From Brevibacillus sp. (GTDB taxonomy: Bacteria; Bacillota; Bacilli; Brevibacillales; Brevibacillaceae), in NCBI GenBank assembly GCA_017656235.1, contig JACDOF010000002.1:124001-188000 (forward strand): 64,000 nt of DNA, in the 5' to 3' direction. Below are positions 25,110-33,827 of the stretch, piece after piece; position 1 is the first letter of the stretch, and each line of letters begins with the position of its first letter. Below the pieces are notes generated by a model. It worked only from the letters and a program-made list of their open reading frames with translations, ran no database searches and was not told the DNA's origin. A program made the position numbers and the translations under genes.

Positions 25110-25139
25110 ATTATACTGGCCATGAAAGTGTACAGTCAA
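25110..25139 (-). promoter_or_regulatory. Promoter of the merR-yugP unit
   Basis: On the minus strand: TTGACT (25139-25134), 18-bp spacer, TATAAT (25115-25110), about 20 bp before the GTG. MerR regulators usually act on promoters with 19-20-bp spacers; 18 bp is borderline. Confidence 0.7.
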
Positions 25140-25337
25140 ACGTTATGGTGTTGGAATTGGCGAATTGGAGGAGTGACTGTAACCCACACCCAAGTCATGG
25201 TTCTTTTGTCTTGGTTGTTGTGGCAAAAAAAGTAGAGATTTTTTCCTATTTATCGAAGGTGACGAAAAAAGTGATTCCATCTGTCGAATCTGTCGGTATA
25301 ATGGGAAAGTGTTACAAATTTTGGGGGAGGAACCATC

Positions 25338-26429
25338 ATGCTGTACAAAAACAGGATTTTGCTTGCTGTGCTCTCCATCCTGACGATTTTGGCCGTTTTG
25401 GTTTCAGGTTGTGGAGAGAAAAAGAGTGCCAGACAAATTCTTCAGGAGGCGTACAAAAATCACCTGACCCTCAACTCGTACAGCTTTGAGGGATCGCTGA
25501 AGTTCCGGGCCAATGTGGAAGGAGAAGGATTCGACAACACTCCGGAAACGGCACAGGTGATGATGGTGCTGGATGCACTGCAAAAATCTGAACTGACCTT
25601 CAAGGGGACATCCCAGGTAGATCCGATGCAGACAGAGCTGATTCTTGATGCCAGGATCGACCTGCAGGGCATGGCGATGAACTTCAACGTGCCGATCATT
25701 ATGAATGAAGAGAAAATGTGGATCAAGATCCCGGCGATCAGCATGGTGCCGGAATTGTCCCAATTGCAGGGCAAATACCTGGAGTTGGATTATCAGGAAC
25801 TGAGCGAGCTGTCGCAGCAGCCGATCAATCCGGCCAAGGATATCAAAGCTCAGCAAGAGTTGGCGAACAAACTGAACGATATTTTCTACAAGCATGTAGG
25901 AGACGACTATTTCGTGGAAGTGAACAAAGACGAGGTGAAGCTGCCGGAAGGAATCGAGGCAGAGCATGTCGTCAAACTGAATGTCACCAACGATAATTAC
26001 GTAACATTCATCAAACTGCTGGTGGCCAACGTGCTGCCGGAAGCGCTGGATGCCATAGCCCAATCCGGGTTGGTAAGCGAGGAAGAAAAAGCAGAGTTGA
26101 CCAATGCAAAAGCGGAACTGCAAAAAGGGCTGGAAGAGTTTGAGCGGAATATGGAAGAGGTAAAAGAAAAGTTCAAGCTGGACAAAGCTGAATATGTTAC
26201 TGCCATCAACCAGGAGAATCATGTCCCGTACACGCTGCTTGATTTCGATGCAACCGTGGACGTGCCGGAAGAAGGTGTAACGGTTTCGTTTGGCGTGACG
26301 CTGGACATGAAACAGTCCAATTTCAACCAGGAGCCAAAGTGGGAACTGGGCATTCCGAAAGCGGAGGAAGTCCTGCCGTTTCGTGAACTGCAAAGCATGT
26401 TGATGATGGTACCGAAAATCAATTTTTGA
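25338..26429 (+). CDS. Hypothetical lipoprotein, possible LolA/LppX-like fold
   Basis: 363 aa. Lipobox VSGC with Cys25. The mature protein starts 'ARQILQEAYKNHLTLNSYSFEGSLKF', which resembles LolA/LppX/DUF6612-type lipoproteins that fold into a half-barrel. A K/E-rich helical stretch at about residues 248-285 ('EEEKAELTNAKAELQKGLEEFERNMEEVKEKF') may form a coiled coil. GGGGGAGG precedes the ATG, and a TATAAT lies at 25297-25302. Single-gene unit. Confidence 0.7.
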   Translation: MLYKNRILLAVLSILTILAVLVSGCGEKKSARQILQEAYKNHLTLNSYSFEGSLKFRANVEGEGFDNTPETAQVMMVLDALQKSELTFKGTSQVDPMQTELILDARIDLQGMAMNFNVPIIMNEEKMWIKIPAISMVPELSQLQGKYLELDYQELSELSQQPINPAKDIKAQQELANKLNDIFYKHVGDDYFVEVNKDEVKLPEGIEAEHVVKLNVTNDNYVTFIKLLVANVLPEALDAIAQSGLVSEEEKAELTNAKAELQKGLEEFERNMEEVKEKFKLDKAEYVTAINQENHVPYTLLDFDATVDVPEEGVTVSFGVTLDMKQSNFNQEPKWELGIPKAEEVLPFRELQSMLMMVPKINF

Positions 26430-26447
26430 CAAGATAAACACGCTTAG

Positions 26448-26482
26448 AGCGGACGATGTGATTCGGCATCGCCGCTTTTTTT
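26448..26482 (+). terminator. Terminator after the lipoprotein gene
   Basis: AGCGG-AC-GATG pairs with CATC-G-CCGCT (stem 26448-26476), followed by seven T. Confidence 0.8.
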
Positions 26483-26568
26483 GACGTATAGGAAGGGTGA
26501 TGTCCCACTGCCGTCGTGATGCTGCTGCCCCGCGATTACCCTGCGGATACGCCGTTTCATCTCCTCTC

Positions 26569-26598
26569 TTGACGAGCAAGGAGCGGTGTGGATACAAT
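26569..26598 (+). promoter_or_regulatory. Promoter of the monooxygenase-tetR operon
   Basis: TTGACG (26569-26574), 18-bp spacer, TACAAT (26593-26598). The palindrome at 26609-26632 follows within the initial transcribed region. Confidence 0.7.
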
Positions 26599-26608
26599 TG
26601 GCATATAA

Positions 26609-26632
26609 ATATAACTAATTAGTTAGTTATAT
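26609..26632. promoter_or_regulatory. TetR-type operator palindrome
   Basis: ATATAACTAA (26609-26618), four bases, TTAGTTATAT (26623-26632): perfect 10-bp arms. It lies about 10 bp after the -10 box of the operon that encodes a TetR regulator as its second gene, so autorepression is likely. Confidence 0.8.
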
Positions 26633-26680
26633 TCCGTTCGAAAAGCAGGACAATTTCCTATCTACAGAGAGGGATTACGT

Positions 26681-27766
26681 ATGACACGTGACATTGACGT
26701 AGTGGTGATCGGTGCGGGACAGGCAGGCTTGGCAGTCGGCTACTATCTGAGACAGCAACCGTTCAGCTACCTGCTGTTGGACAGTGCGGAACGGGCGGGT
26801 GACTCCTGGCGCCGCCGCTATGATTCGCTGGTGCTGTTTACGCCCCGCTGGTACAGCTCACTGCCCGGCTATCCGTTCCCGGGCAGGCCGGAGAGCCTGC
26901 CGACCAAACAGGATGTGGCCGATTATCTGGAAGCGTATGCCAGACATTTTGCATTCCCGATTCGCTGGAATACAACCGTGCAGGCGGTGACGCGGGAGGG
27001 AGAGTTCTTTCTGGTGAAAACCAGGGAGGACTGCTACCGGGCGAGAAGCGTGGTGGTTGCCACTGGCGCTTTTCAGAAGCCGTATATCCCCCCTGCTGCC
27101 GATTGTGCGGCCGCGTCGATTCGACAAATCCATTCCGCTTCTTATCGTTCTGAAGCTGACCTGCTGCCCGGCTCTGTTCTGGTGGTAGGAAGTGGAAATA
27201 CAGGTGTGCAGCTGGCAACGGAATTATCGCGCAATCGCACCGTTTACCTCTCCATGGGCGAAAAGCGCCCGTTTTTGCCGCTTTACTTGCTCAACAAAAG
27301 CATCTTCTGGTGGTTTGACCGGTTGAGTTTGACGGTCGTGCCGGTCGACTCCAGACTGGGCAAGTGGCTGAGCCGGAAAAAAGATCCCATCTTCGGATTG
27401 CGCACTTCGTTTCAAGAAAGTATCCGGCAGGGGCGCCTGATTGAAAAACCGAAGGTAAAGGCAGTGAACGGAACGGACGTTTTGTTTGCGGATGGCAGTA
27501 CCGCATCTGTGCAAAACATCCTCTGGTGCACCGGCTTTACCCGTGACGATCGCTGGATTCAGATCCCGGGTGTGACGGACGCTGAGGGACGGGTCGTGCA
27601 TCACAGGGGGGTCAGCCCCATACCAGGATTGTTTTTCATCGGGCTGCCCTGGCAGTACAACCGAAAGTCTGCGCTGCTTGGCGGTGTGGGGCATGATGCG
27701 GCCTATCTGACTGACCGCGTCAAGGAATGGCTGACATGGCAAGACGATGACAAACGAAAGGAGTGA
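26681..27766 (+). CDS. Flavin-containing monooxygenase / NAD(P)-binding oxidoreductase (CzcO-like)
   Basis: 361 aa. FAD-binding GxGxxG (GAGQAG, residues 11-16), then 'LLLDSAERAGDSWRRRYDSLVLFTPRWYSSLPG', typical of this class. The second Rossmann motif for NADPH is GSGNTG (170-175), followed by 'ILWCTGFTRDD' near the C-terminus. It likely oxygenates a small organic or metalloid compound. The TetR gene follows 4 bp later, so substrate-induced detoxification is the simplest idea. Confidence 0.85.
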   Translation: MTRDIDVVVIGAGQAGLAVGYYLRQQPFSYLLLDSAERAGDSWRRRYDSLVLFTPRWYSSLPGYPFPGRPESLPTKQDVADYLEAYARHFAFPIRWNTTVQAVTREGEFFLVKTREDCYRARSVVVATGAFQKPYIPPAADCAAASIRQIHSASYRSEADLLPGSVLVVGSGNTGVQLATELSRNRTVYLSMGEKRPFLPLYLLNKSIFWWFDRLSLTVVPVDSRLGKWLSRKKDPIFGLRTSFQESIRQGRLIEKPKVKAVNGTDVLFADGSTASVQNILWCTGFTRDDRWIQIPGVTDAEGRVVHHRGVSPIPGLFFIGLPWQYNRKSALLGGVGHDAAYLTDRVKEWLTWQDDDKRKE

Positions 27767-27770
27767 GGAC

Positions 27771-28355
27771 ATGGGCAGACAGACAGGAGCGAGGGGCGAG
27801 GCCAGTCGAGCCAGACTGCTTGCCGCGGCTGCCCGCCACTTCGCTTCTCAAGGCTACCACGGCACCAAAGTCAGTCAGATCGTGGCAGCGGCCGGGCTTA
27901 CGCAAGCCGCTTTTTACCTCTACTTTCCCAGTAAAGAAGCGATCTTTCAGGAACTGATCGCGGGGTTCAGACAAAAGCTGAAAGAACTGGCCGATTCGGG
28001 CCGCGTGCTGGCAGGGCTGAAGCAGGAGGAGGTGCCGCAGGCCGTACGGCAGAGCCTGACGCATCTGTTCGCTTTTTTGGCTGACAATCCGGACGTGACG
28101 CGCGTCGCCTTTTTTGTCGCCCCTGAGGCGGAAGATTTCAAGCGGGAGATCGCTTCCATCATCGTCACCAATATGGGGAACAACCAGGCGGCGGGCCGTG
28201 TCCGTCCGAGTCTGTCGCCGGAAGTGGCGGCCGAATGCCTGATCGGGATGGTGGAGCGGCTGACACTCCGCTTTTTGTTGACGGATAAAAAAAGCCCTGC
28301 CGAGTTGGCTGACAAGATGACCGACCTGTTTTTGTACGGAATTGTACAGCGCTGA
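27771..28355 (+). CDS. TetR/AcrR-family regulator of the monooxygenase operon
   Basis: 194 aa. The N-terminal HTH is 'ARHFASQGYHGTKVSQIVAAAGLTQAAFYLYFPSKEAIFQEL'. The C-terminal ligand domain ends 'MTDLFLYGIVQR'. The ATG at 27771 is set by GAAAGGAGTGAGG; an in-frame ATG 24 bp upstream overlaps the monooxygenase gene. It is co-transcribed with the monooxygenase and probably binds the 24-bp palindrome upstream of the operon. Confidence 0.9.
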   Translation: MGRQTGARGEASRARLLAAAARHFASQGYHGTKVSQIVAAAGLTQAAFYLYFPSKEAIFQELIAGFRQKLKELADSGRVLAGLKQEEVPQAVRQSLTHLFAFLADNPDVTRVAFFVAPEAEDFKREIASIIVTNMGNNQAAGRVRPSLSPEVAAECLIGMVERLTLRFLLTDKKSPAELADKMTDLFLYGIVQR

Positions 28356-28382
28356 GGCGGATCAGGAAAAAGGACAGCCGCT

Positions 28383-28853
28383 TTAGTGCGGCAGGCCATG
28401 ATCGTCACAGATCTTCTTCAACAGTCCGCGGCAGCCTGCTTCAACCAACTGGTAGACATGAACGAAACGACCGGTGTAATAGGGATCCTCTACATTTTGT
28501 TCTCCTGTCTCGGGGGCAAAGTCGAGCAGCCGGCAGACGTTCTGTCCCGACGGAGCGAGCCGCTTCAGACCAGCGAGGTTGTCCTCGTCCATGCAGACGA
28601 TGTAGTCAAAGCGCGAAAAATCGCTTGTTTCGATCTGCCGGGCGACCAGCCAATCATGGCGAATGCCTCGCTCTGCCAGTACCTGGCGGGTTCCCTGATG
28701 CGGGCGTTCCCCGGCATGCCAGCTGCCCAATCCGGCGGAATCGACCTCGATATGCTCCCCCAGGCCGGCCTCTTCGACGAGATGGCGAAAGACCGCTTCT
28801 GCCATCGGCGAGCGGCAGATGTTGCCCAGACAGACGAACAAAACACGTATCAT
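28383..28853 (-). CDS. Low-molecular-weight protein-tyrosine phosphatase
   Basis: 156 aa. The P-loop C-L-G-N-I-C-R-S (residues 8-15) carries the catalytic Cys8 and Arg14; the general acid is Asp123 in 'VEDPYYTG'. This matches YfkJ/Wzb-type phosphatases and not the arsenate reductase subgroup, which needs further Cys residues. Single gene, convergent with the tetR gene. Confidence 0.92.
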   Translation of the reverse strand: MIRVLFVCLGNICRSPMAEAVFRHLVEEAGLGEHIEVDSAGLGSWHAGERPHQGTRQVLAERGIRHDWLVARQIETSDFSRFDYIVCMDEDNLAGLKRLAPSGQNVCRLLDFAPETGEQNVEDPYYTGRFVHVYQLVEAGCRGLLKKICDDHGLPH

Positions 28854-28976
28854 GGCAATCCTTCCTTTTTGAGAGGTTGACGCTGCTTGCGCACAGGTCT
28901 ATTTTATACCTAGTCAGCCAAGCAGGGAAACAGGTATAATGCTTGGGAAAACAGCTTGCGAAAGAAGGAATCGGAC

Positions 28977-29927
28977 ATGCTTACCGCAGCGACGTGGAGA
29001 CAGGGGCTGCGCTCCGGTCTTATGACCACCTGGCAGTTGGGAAAAATCATTTTTCCGATTACGCTGCTTGTTACGGTACTTCAGCACACGCCGGTGATTG
29101 AGTGGATCGTGCGGTTGTTTACGCCGGTGATGAGCCTGTTCGGGCTGCCCGGAGATGCGGCCCTGATTCTGGTGTTGGGCAACCTGCTGAACCTCTATGC
29201 CGCCATTGGCGCGATGCTGACAATGACCTTGTCGGTTAAAGAAGTATTCATCCTGTCCGTCATGCTCAGCTTTAGCCATAATTTGCTGGTGGAATCAGCA
29301 GTGGCGAGCAGGATCGGGGTAAAAACCTGGATCATTGTCACCGTGCGGCTGGGGCTTGCCGTTTTGTCCGGTGTGCTGATCAATCTTCTTTGGCAGGGCG
29401 GCACCGAAACGGCCAAATACGGCATCGTTCCCGATAAGCCAGCGGAGGTAAACGGGTGGCTGGAGATTCTGCTCAGCAGCCTGCAGACGGCTTCGATCGG
29501 AATTGTTCAGCTGGCAGTTATCGTCATCCCGCTGATGATCGGCATTCAGCTGCTTAAGGATATCAAAGCGCTGCCGTATCTGGCCAAGGGACTGACGCCG
29601 CTTACCCGGATACTCGGCGTATCAGACAAAACCGGAGTCACCCTGATGGCGGGACTGATCTTCGGTATCGCTTACGGTGCCGGGGCCATGATCCAGGCGG
29701 CCAAGGAAGACAATCTGTCACAGAAGGATTTGTACCTGACCTCGGTCTTTCTGGTCGCTTGTCACGCTGTGGTGGAGGATACGCTGCTGTTTGTGCCGTT
29801 GGGAGTAAATGGATTGTTCCTTTTGGGCATCCGGTTTGTCGGGGCGGTGGTGCTCACCTTCCTGACGGCCAAGGTCTGGACATACGTTGAGCAGCGCGGA
29901 CAGCGGCTGCGAAGGGAGACGGCGTAG
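28977..29927 (+). CDS. Gate-domain (nucleoside-recognition) membrane protein
   Basis: 316 aa, eight or more hydrophobic segments. Two copies of the Gate / nucleoside-recognition domain pattern occur, one early ('PVIEWIVRLFTPVMSLFGLPGDAALILVLG') and one late ('LTPLTRILGVSDKTGVTLMAGLIFGIAYGAG'), as in SpmA/SpmB-like and FeoB-like proteins. The ATG at 28977 has AAGAAGGAA at 7 nt; a TTG seven codons earlier is weaker. TATAAT lies at 28935-28940. Substrate unknown. Confidence 0.75.
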   Translation: MLTAATWRQGLRSGLMTTWQLGKIIFPITLLVTVLQHTPVIEWIVRLFTPVMSLFGLPGDAALILVLGNLLNLYAAIGAMLTMTLSVKEVFILSVMLSFSHNLLVESAVASRIGVKTWIIVTVRLGLAVLSGVLINLLWQGGTETAKYGIVPDKPAEVNGWLEILLSSLQTASIGIVQLAVIVIPLMIGIQLLKDIKALPYLAKGLTPLTRILGVSDKTGVTLMAGLIFGIAYGAGAMIQAAKEDNLSQKDLYLTSVFLVACHAVVEDTLLFVPLGVNGLFLLGIRFVGAVVLTFLTAKVWTYVEQRGQRLRRETA

Positions 29928-29932
29928 CAAAA

Positions 29933-29995
29933 AAGAGGTGGAGTCGGGGCGGATCGGGGGACGGTCTGCTTCCAGACCGCCTCTTGTTTTTTTGT
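29933..29995 (+). terminator. Terminator after the Gate-domain gene
   Basis: Outer stem AAGAGG / CCTCTT and inner stem CGGTCTG (29962-29968) / CAGACCG (29973-29979), then GTTTTTTT. Confidence 0.75.
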
Positions 29996-30013
29996 CCTGC
30001 TGGTTCCGCAAAC

Positions 30014-30038
30014 TTTTTCATGGAAATTATATGAAAAA
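30014..30038. promoter_or_regulatory. Palindromic operator candidate upstream of namZ
   Basis: TTTTTCAT (30014-30021), nine bases, ATGAAAAA (30031-30038): perfect 8-bp arms. It directly precedes a GATAAT -10-like box (30041-30046). A MurR/RpiR-type repressor is a plausible ligand, given the pathway. Confidence 0.55.
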
Positions 30039-30111
30039 ATGATAATATACATGGTAACATGACCGTTTTTATACAGCCTTATACAGATCCTTTAACAAGG
30101 GGGAGTGTCGT

Positions 30112-31392
30112 GTGAACAGATGGTCTCGTCTGTCGTTGGCCGTTTCGCTCGTTCTGTTGAGTCTGTTTGGGTGGATGACTTCCGTTTCCGGTGTTCCCGT
30201 ACAGGCAAAAGAACAACAGCAGAACCACGGCCGGGATCACGGGGTGAAAAACGGGATTGACGTCCTGCTGGCAAATCCGGAGATGTTGAAGGGGAAAAGA
30301 GTGGGCCTGATCACCAATCCAACCGGCATTACGCGCGATTTGACGCACGATGTGGATGCGCTGCTGGCCAAGGGCGTGCAGTTGGTGGAGGTATACGGCC
30401 CGGAACACGGTGTGCGCGGAACGGAACAGGCCGGCGAGATTCCCGGGTCTTTCACGGATCCCAAAACCGGGCTGCCCTTTTTCAATCTGTACGGAAAAAA
30501 TCCGCAGGAGATAGCTCCGCTGTTTGAAGATGTGGACACCGTCCTGTTTGACATCCAGGACGTGGGTTCCCGCTTTTACACCTACATTTCGACCATGGCT
30601 CACGCGATGGAAGCTGCCGCTCTTGCCGGAAAACCGTTTGTCGTGCTGGATCGGCCCAATCCGATCGGTGGAACCGGTGTGCAGGGGCCGGTGCTTGATC
30701 CGGCGTACCAGTCGTTTGTAGGGATTTTTCCGATACCTGTACGACACGGGATGACAGTCGGTGAGCTGGCCCAACTGTTTAACGATCGTTTTCTGGAAGC
30801 GGAGATCGGCAGGAAAGCCGAGCTGCAGGTGGTTCGGATGGAAGGATGGCGGCGCAGCATGTGGTTTGACGAGACCGGTCTGCCCTGGGTGCTGCCTTCA
30901 CCCAACATGCCAACATTGGACACCGCCACGGTCTACCCCGGCAACTGCCTGTTCGAGGGAACCAATCTGTCGGAAGGGCGCGGTACGACTCGTCCCTTCG
31001 AATTGATTGGGGCGCCGTACATCAAGGGATGGGAGCTGGCTGACCGTCTCAACCGGCGGCAGCTGCCCGGTGTTTCCTTCCGTGAAGCGTATTTTACCCC
31101 CACCTTTTCCAAGTACCAGGGAGAAAGCGTTGGCGGCGTGCAGGTATACGTAACAGACCGGGAGGCGTACGATCCGATCCGCACCGCCCTTGTGATCATC
31201 CGTGAGGTAAAAGAGCTGTATCCCGACCAGTTCGCTTGGCGCAGTGACAACTGGATCGACAAACTGCTGGGCACGAACAGTGTCCGTCTGGCGCTGGATG
31301 CCGGAAAGCCGGTGGAGGAGATCATGGCCGAGTGGGAGCGGGACCTGAAGGAGTTTGAAAAACTTCGCGAGTTGTATCTGCTTTACCACTAG
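30112..31392 (+). CDS. namZ: Exo-beta-N-acetylmuramidase (DUF1343)
   Basis: 426 aa, DUF1343/GH171 family represented by B. subtilis NamZ (YbbC), which removes terminal MurNAc from peptidoglycan fragments. N-terminal signal sequence (residues 7-29), mature start near 'VQAKEQ'. Conserved stretches include 'GKRVGLITNPTGI', 'VYGPEHGVRG', 'LFDIQDVGSRFYTYISTM', 'LDRPNPIGG', 'PSPNMPTLDTATVYPG' and 'EGRGTTRPFE'. The GTG start has AAGGGGGAG upstream. It precedes nagZ by 60 bp; the two enzymes act in sequence on wall glycan ends. Confidence 0.9.
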   Translation: MNRWSRLSLAVSLVLLSLFGWMTSVSGVPVQAKEQQQNHGRDHGVKNGIDVLLANPEMLKGKRVGLITNPTGITRDLTHDVDALLAKGVQLVEVYGPEHGVRGTEQAGEIPGSFTDPKTGLPFFNLYGKNPQEIAPLFEDVDTVLFDIQDVGSRFYTYISTMAHAMEAAALAGKPFVVLDRPNPIGGTGVQGPVLDPAYQSFVGIFPIPVRHGMTVGELAQLFNDRFLEAEIGRKAELQVVRMEGWRRSMWFDETGLPWVLPSPNMPTLDTATVYPGNCLFEGTNLSEGRGTTRPFELIGAPYIKGWELADRLNRRQLPGVSFREAYFTPTFSKYQGESVGGVQVYVTDREAYDPIRTALVIIREVKELYPDQFAWRSDNWIDKLLGTNSVRLALDAGKPVEEIMAEWERDLKEFEKLRELYLLYH

Positions 31393-31452
31393 ACTCTGTC
31401 ACCATGTGGACAATGTTGAATCATAGATAGAGGAAAAAGGAGGACGCGAGCG

Positions 31453-33555
31453 ATGGGAAGCTGGTTCAGATTGGTGATGGCTGTCGTGCTGCTGATACCC
31501 TGTCTGGGGGGGCAGGGCTTTGCCAGCGGTGACGATGACAATCGGCCATCAGCGGGGATTACCGATTTAATCCTTTTTCAAAACGTGCCGGAGACAGAGG
31601 TGGCTGCATCGGGTGAGAGTCTGTCATTGTCTGCGCTGCACATTTACGAGGACGGCCACTTTCGCCGTGTGTCGCAAGGGTTGACCTGGCACTCCTCCAA
31701 CAAGACGGTAGCGTCAGTTGACGACGGTTTGGTCACATTTACCGGCAAGCCGGGACGGACGTTTGTCTCCGTCACGGATGGCCGTTTCAGGGATCGGATC
31801 GCCCTGGATGTGCACATGGAACCCTTGCAGGAAGGGCGGGAGAAGCCGGTGCCGAAGATCTCCGTGGCAAAGGAAGAGGGAGAGCGTTACCGGATCGTTG
31901 ACCGTGCCGTCCGCAAGATGACCCTGGAAGAAAAAGTCGGACAGATGCTGATGCCGGATTTCCGCAAGTACAATGGGCAGGACGTAACCGAGATGCTGCC
32001 GGAAATCGAGGAGCAGATCCAGAAATACCACATTGGAGGCGTAATCCTGTTTCGCGAAAATGTGGTGTCGACCGAGCAAACGGTCCGGCTGGTGGACGCT
32101 TACCGCCAAGCTGCGGAAAAGTACGGTCTGCTGATCAGCATCGACCAGGAAGGGGGCATTGTGACCAGGCTTCAGAGCGGAACCGACATGCCCGGCAGCA
32201 TGGCTTTGGGGGCGAGCCGCTCACCGGAGTTGGCCGGTAAAGTGGGAGATGTGATCGGACGTGAACTGGCTTCACTCGGCTTTAACCTGAACCTGGCCCC
32301 TGTGCTGGATGTGAACAACAATCCGGATAATCCGGTAATCGGCGTTCGCTCGTTCGGGGAGAACCCGCAGTTGGTGGCCGAACTGGGTATTGCCTATACC
32401 AAGGGACTGCAGCAAAACGGCATTGCCGCCACAGCCAAGCACTTCCCGGGACATGGCGATACCGCAGTTGACTCTCACCTTGGCCTGCCAGAAGTGCCGC
32501 ATGACAAAGACCGGTTGGCCAAAGTGGAACTGTATCCGTTTAAACAGGCTATCGATGCCGGAATTGACGCAATCATGACCGCCCATGTGACCTTTCCGCA
32601 AATTGACGATACCAAGGTGGTGTCACAAAAAGACGGAACGGAAATCGCCCTGCCGGCGACGCTGTCACCAAAAGTATTGACAGGCCTGATTCGTGACGAA
32701 CTTCAGTTTGAAGGCGTGCTGATTACGGATGCGATGAACATGAATGCCATCACCGAACACTTCGGTCCCGTCGATTCCGCGATCCGGGCTGTCAAGGCGG
32801 GAGTGGACATCGTCCTGATGCCGGTTGGATTGGAAGAAGTAAGAAATGGTCTGGTTGAGGCTGTGCAGAGCGGCGAGATTCCGCGTGAGCGCGTCGACGA
32901 AGCAGTGCAGCGGATTTTGACGTTAAAGGTAAAGCGGGGAATCATCAAGGAGGAGACGCCGCCCCCGCTGGAACAAAGAGTGAAGACAGCACTTAAGACG
33001 GTAGGGGCTGCTGCCCACAAGGCGGTAGAATCTGAAGCGGCCGCCGCTTCCATTACCCTTGTCAAGAATGAGCAGGTCCTGCCGCTCGAGCTGGACCAGG
33101 CCCAACAAGTCGCCGTGGTGGGAACAAACTTTTTGGAAGACCTGGCTGATGCGGTGAAATCTCACCATGCCAACAGCATACAAGTCAAATTGGCAGACGG
33201 CGGGCTGACGGCGGCCCAATGGCAGCAGTTGGACGAGGCGGACGTGATCATCATCGGCTCATACACCTACAATGTAAGCGGCCGTTCTCCCGATAACGAG
33301 ACGATGAAGGTGTACAACCAGATTATCGACAAATACGAGAAACCGGTGATTGCTGTAGCCATCCGCAATCCGTATGACATCATGGCCTACCCGCAAGTGG
33401 ATGCCTATCTGGCTCAGTACGGTTTCCGCACGGCCAGCTTTGCGGCTGCTGCCAATGTCCTCTTTGGCCAGCAGCGGCCAGCAGGAAAACTACCGGTGAC
33501 CATTCCTGGCGCAGACGGCGGCGTGCTGTATGAATACGGCCACGGCTTGGAATAG
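31453..33555 (+). CDS. nagZ: Beta-N-acetylglucosaminidase, GH3, with N-terminal Ig-like domain
   Basis: 700 aa. Signal sequence (to about residue 24), then a Big_2-like beta domain (about 48-121: 'LTWHSSNKTVASVDDGLVTFTGKPGRTFVSV'), then the GH3 barrel (from about 150) and a C-terminal domain. The NagZ motif KHFPGHGD starts at 329; the Asp340/His342 catalytic dyad and the nucleophile Asp426 in 'LITDAMNM' match B. subtilis NagZ with a constant offset. The extra N-terminal domain makes it longer than the roughly 640-aa Bacillus enzyme and may bind the wall. AAAGGAGG precedes the ATG. Confidence 0.93.
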   Translation: MGSWFRLVMAVVLLIPCLGGQGFASGDDDNRPSAGITDLILFQNVPETEVAASGESLSLSALHIYEDGHFRRVSQGLTWHSSNKTVASVDDGLVTFTGKPGRTFVSVTDGRFRDRIALDVHMEPLQEGREKPVPKISVAKEEGERYRIVDRAVRKMTLEEKVGQMLMPDFRKYNGQDVTEMLPEIEEQIQKYHIGGVILFRENVVSTEQTVRLVDAYRQAAEKYGLLISIDQEGGIVTRLQSGTDMPGSMALGASRSPELAGKVGDVIGRELASLGFNLNLAPVLDVNNNPDNPVIGVRSFGENPQLVAELGIAYTKGLQQNGIAATAKHFPGHGDTAVDSHLGLPEVPHDKDRLAKVELYPFKQAIDAGIDAIMTAHVTFPQIDDTKVVSQKDGTEIALPATLSPKVLTGLIRDELQFEGVLITDAMNMNAITEHFGPVDSAIRAVKAGVDIVLMPVGLEEVRNGLVEAVQSGEIPRERVDEAVQRILTLKVKRGIIKEETPPPLEQRVKTALKTVGAAAHKAVESEAAAASITLVKNEQVLPLELDQAQQVAVVGTNFLEDLADAVKSHHANSIQVKLADGGLTAAQWQQLDEADVIIIGSYTYNVSGRSPDNETMKVYNQIIDKYEKPVIAVAIRNPYDIMAYPQVDAYLAQYGFRTASFAAAANVLFGQQRPAGKLPVTIPGADGGVLYEYGHGLE

Positions 33556-33565
33556 AGGTAAAAAG

Positions 33566-33610
33566 CCAGGAGCCGCTATGGACGTCTGTCCACAGCGTCT
33601 CTTGGTTTCT
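33566..33610 (+). terminator. Terminator of namZ-nagZ
   Basis: CCAGGAG (33566-33572) pairs with CTCTTGG (33599-33605), with inner GCT/AGC and GGAC/GTCC pairs, then TTTCT. Confidence 0.6.
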
Positions 33611-33634
33611 ACTGCAGATTTCCTTCACAACAGA

Positions 33635-33718
33635 TTAGCTGCGGCGGCGGCGACGGCAGCGCACCAATACGCTCTGACCCTCTTTGAGGGTGATTTTTTT
33701 CAGACGACGATTATCCAA
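33635..33718 (-). CDS. Arg-rich 27-aa small protein
   Basis: TTG start with AAGGGAGG 7 nt upstream. The product runs (L)DNRRLKKITLKEGQSVLVR and ends CRRRRRS. The ribosome binding site is strong, and 'LKEGQSVLVRC' looks like a small beta-hairpin followed by a basic tail. The coding DNA also contains an ACCCTC/GAGGGT hairpin. I do not recognise a named family. The composition suggests nucleic-acid or membrane-surface contact. Confidence 0.45.
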   Translation of the reverse strand: MDNRRLKKITLKEGQSVLVRCRRRRRS

Positions 33719-33827
33719 AGACAGCACCTCCCTTGCATGAGGATACGATATGTTATGTGATTTGGAGGAGACAAATGTGGACAAGTGCTGTATGGCATCT
33801 CCACATTTTTGGCGGAAGCAGCGAAAA

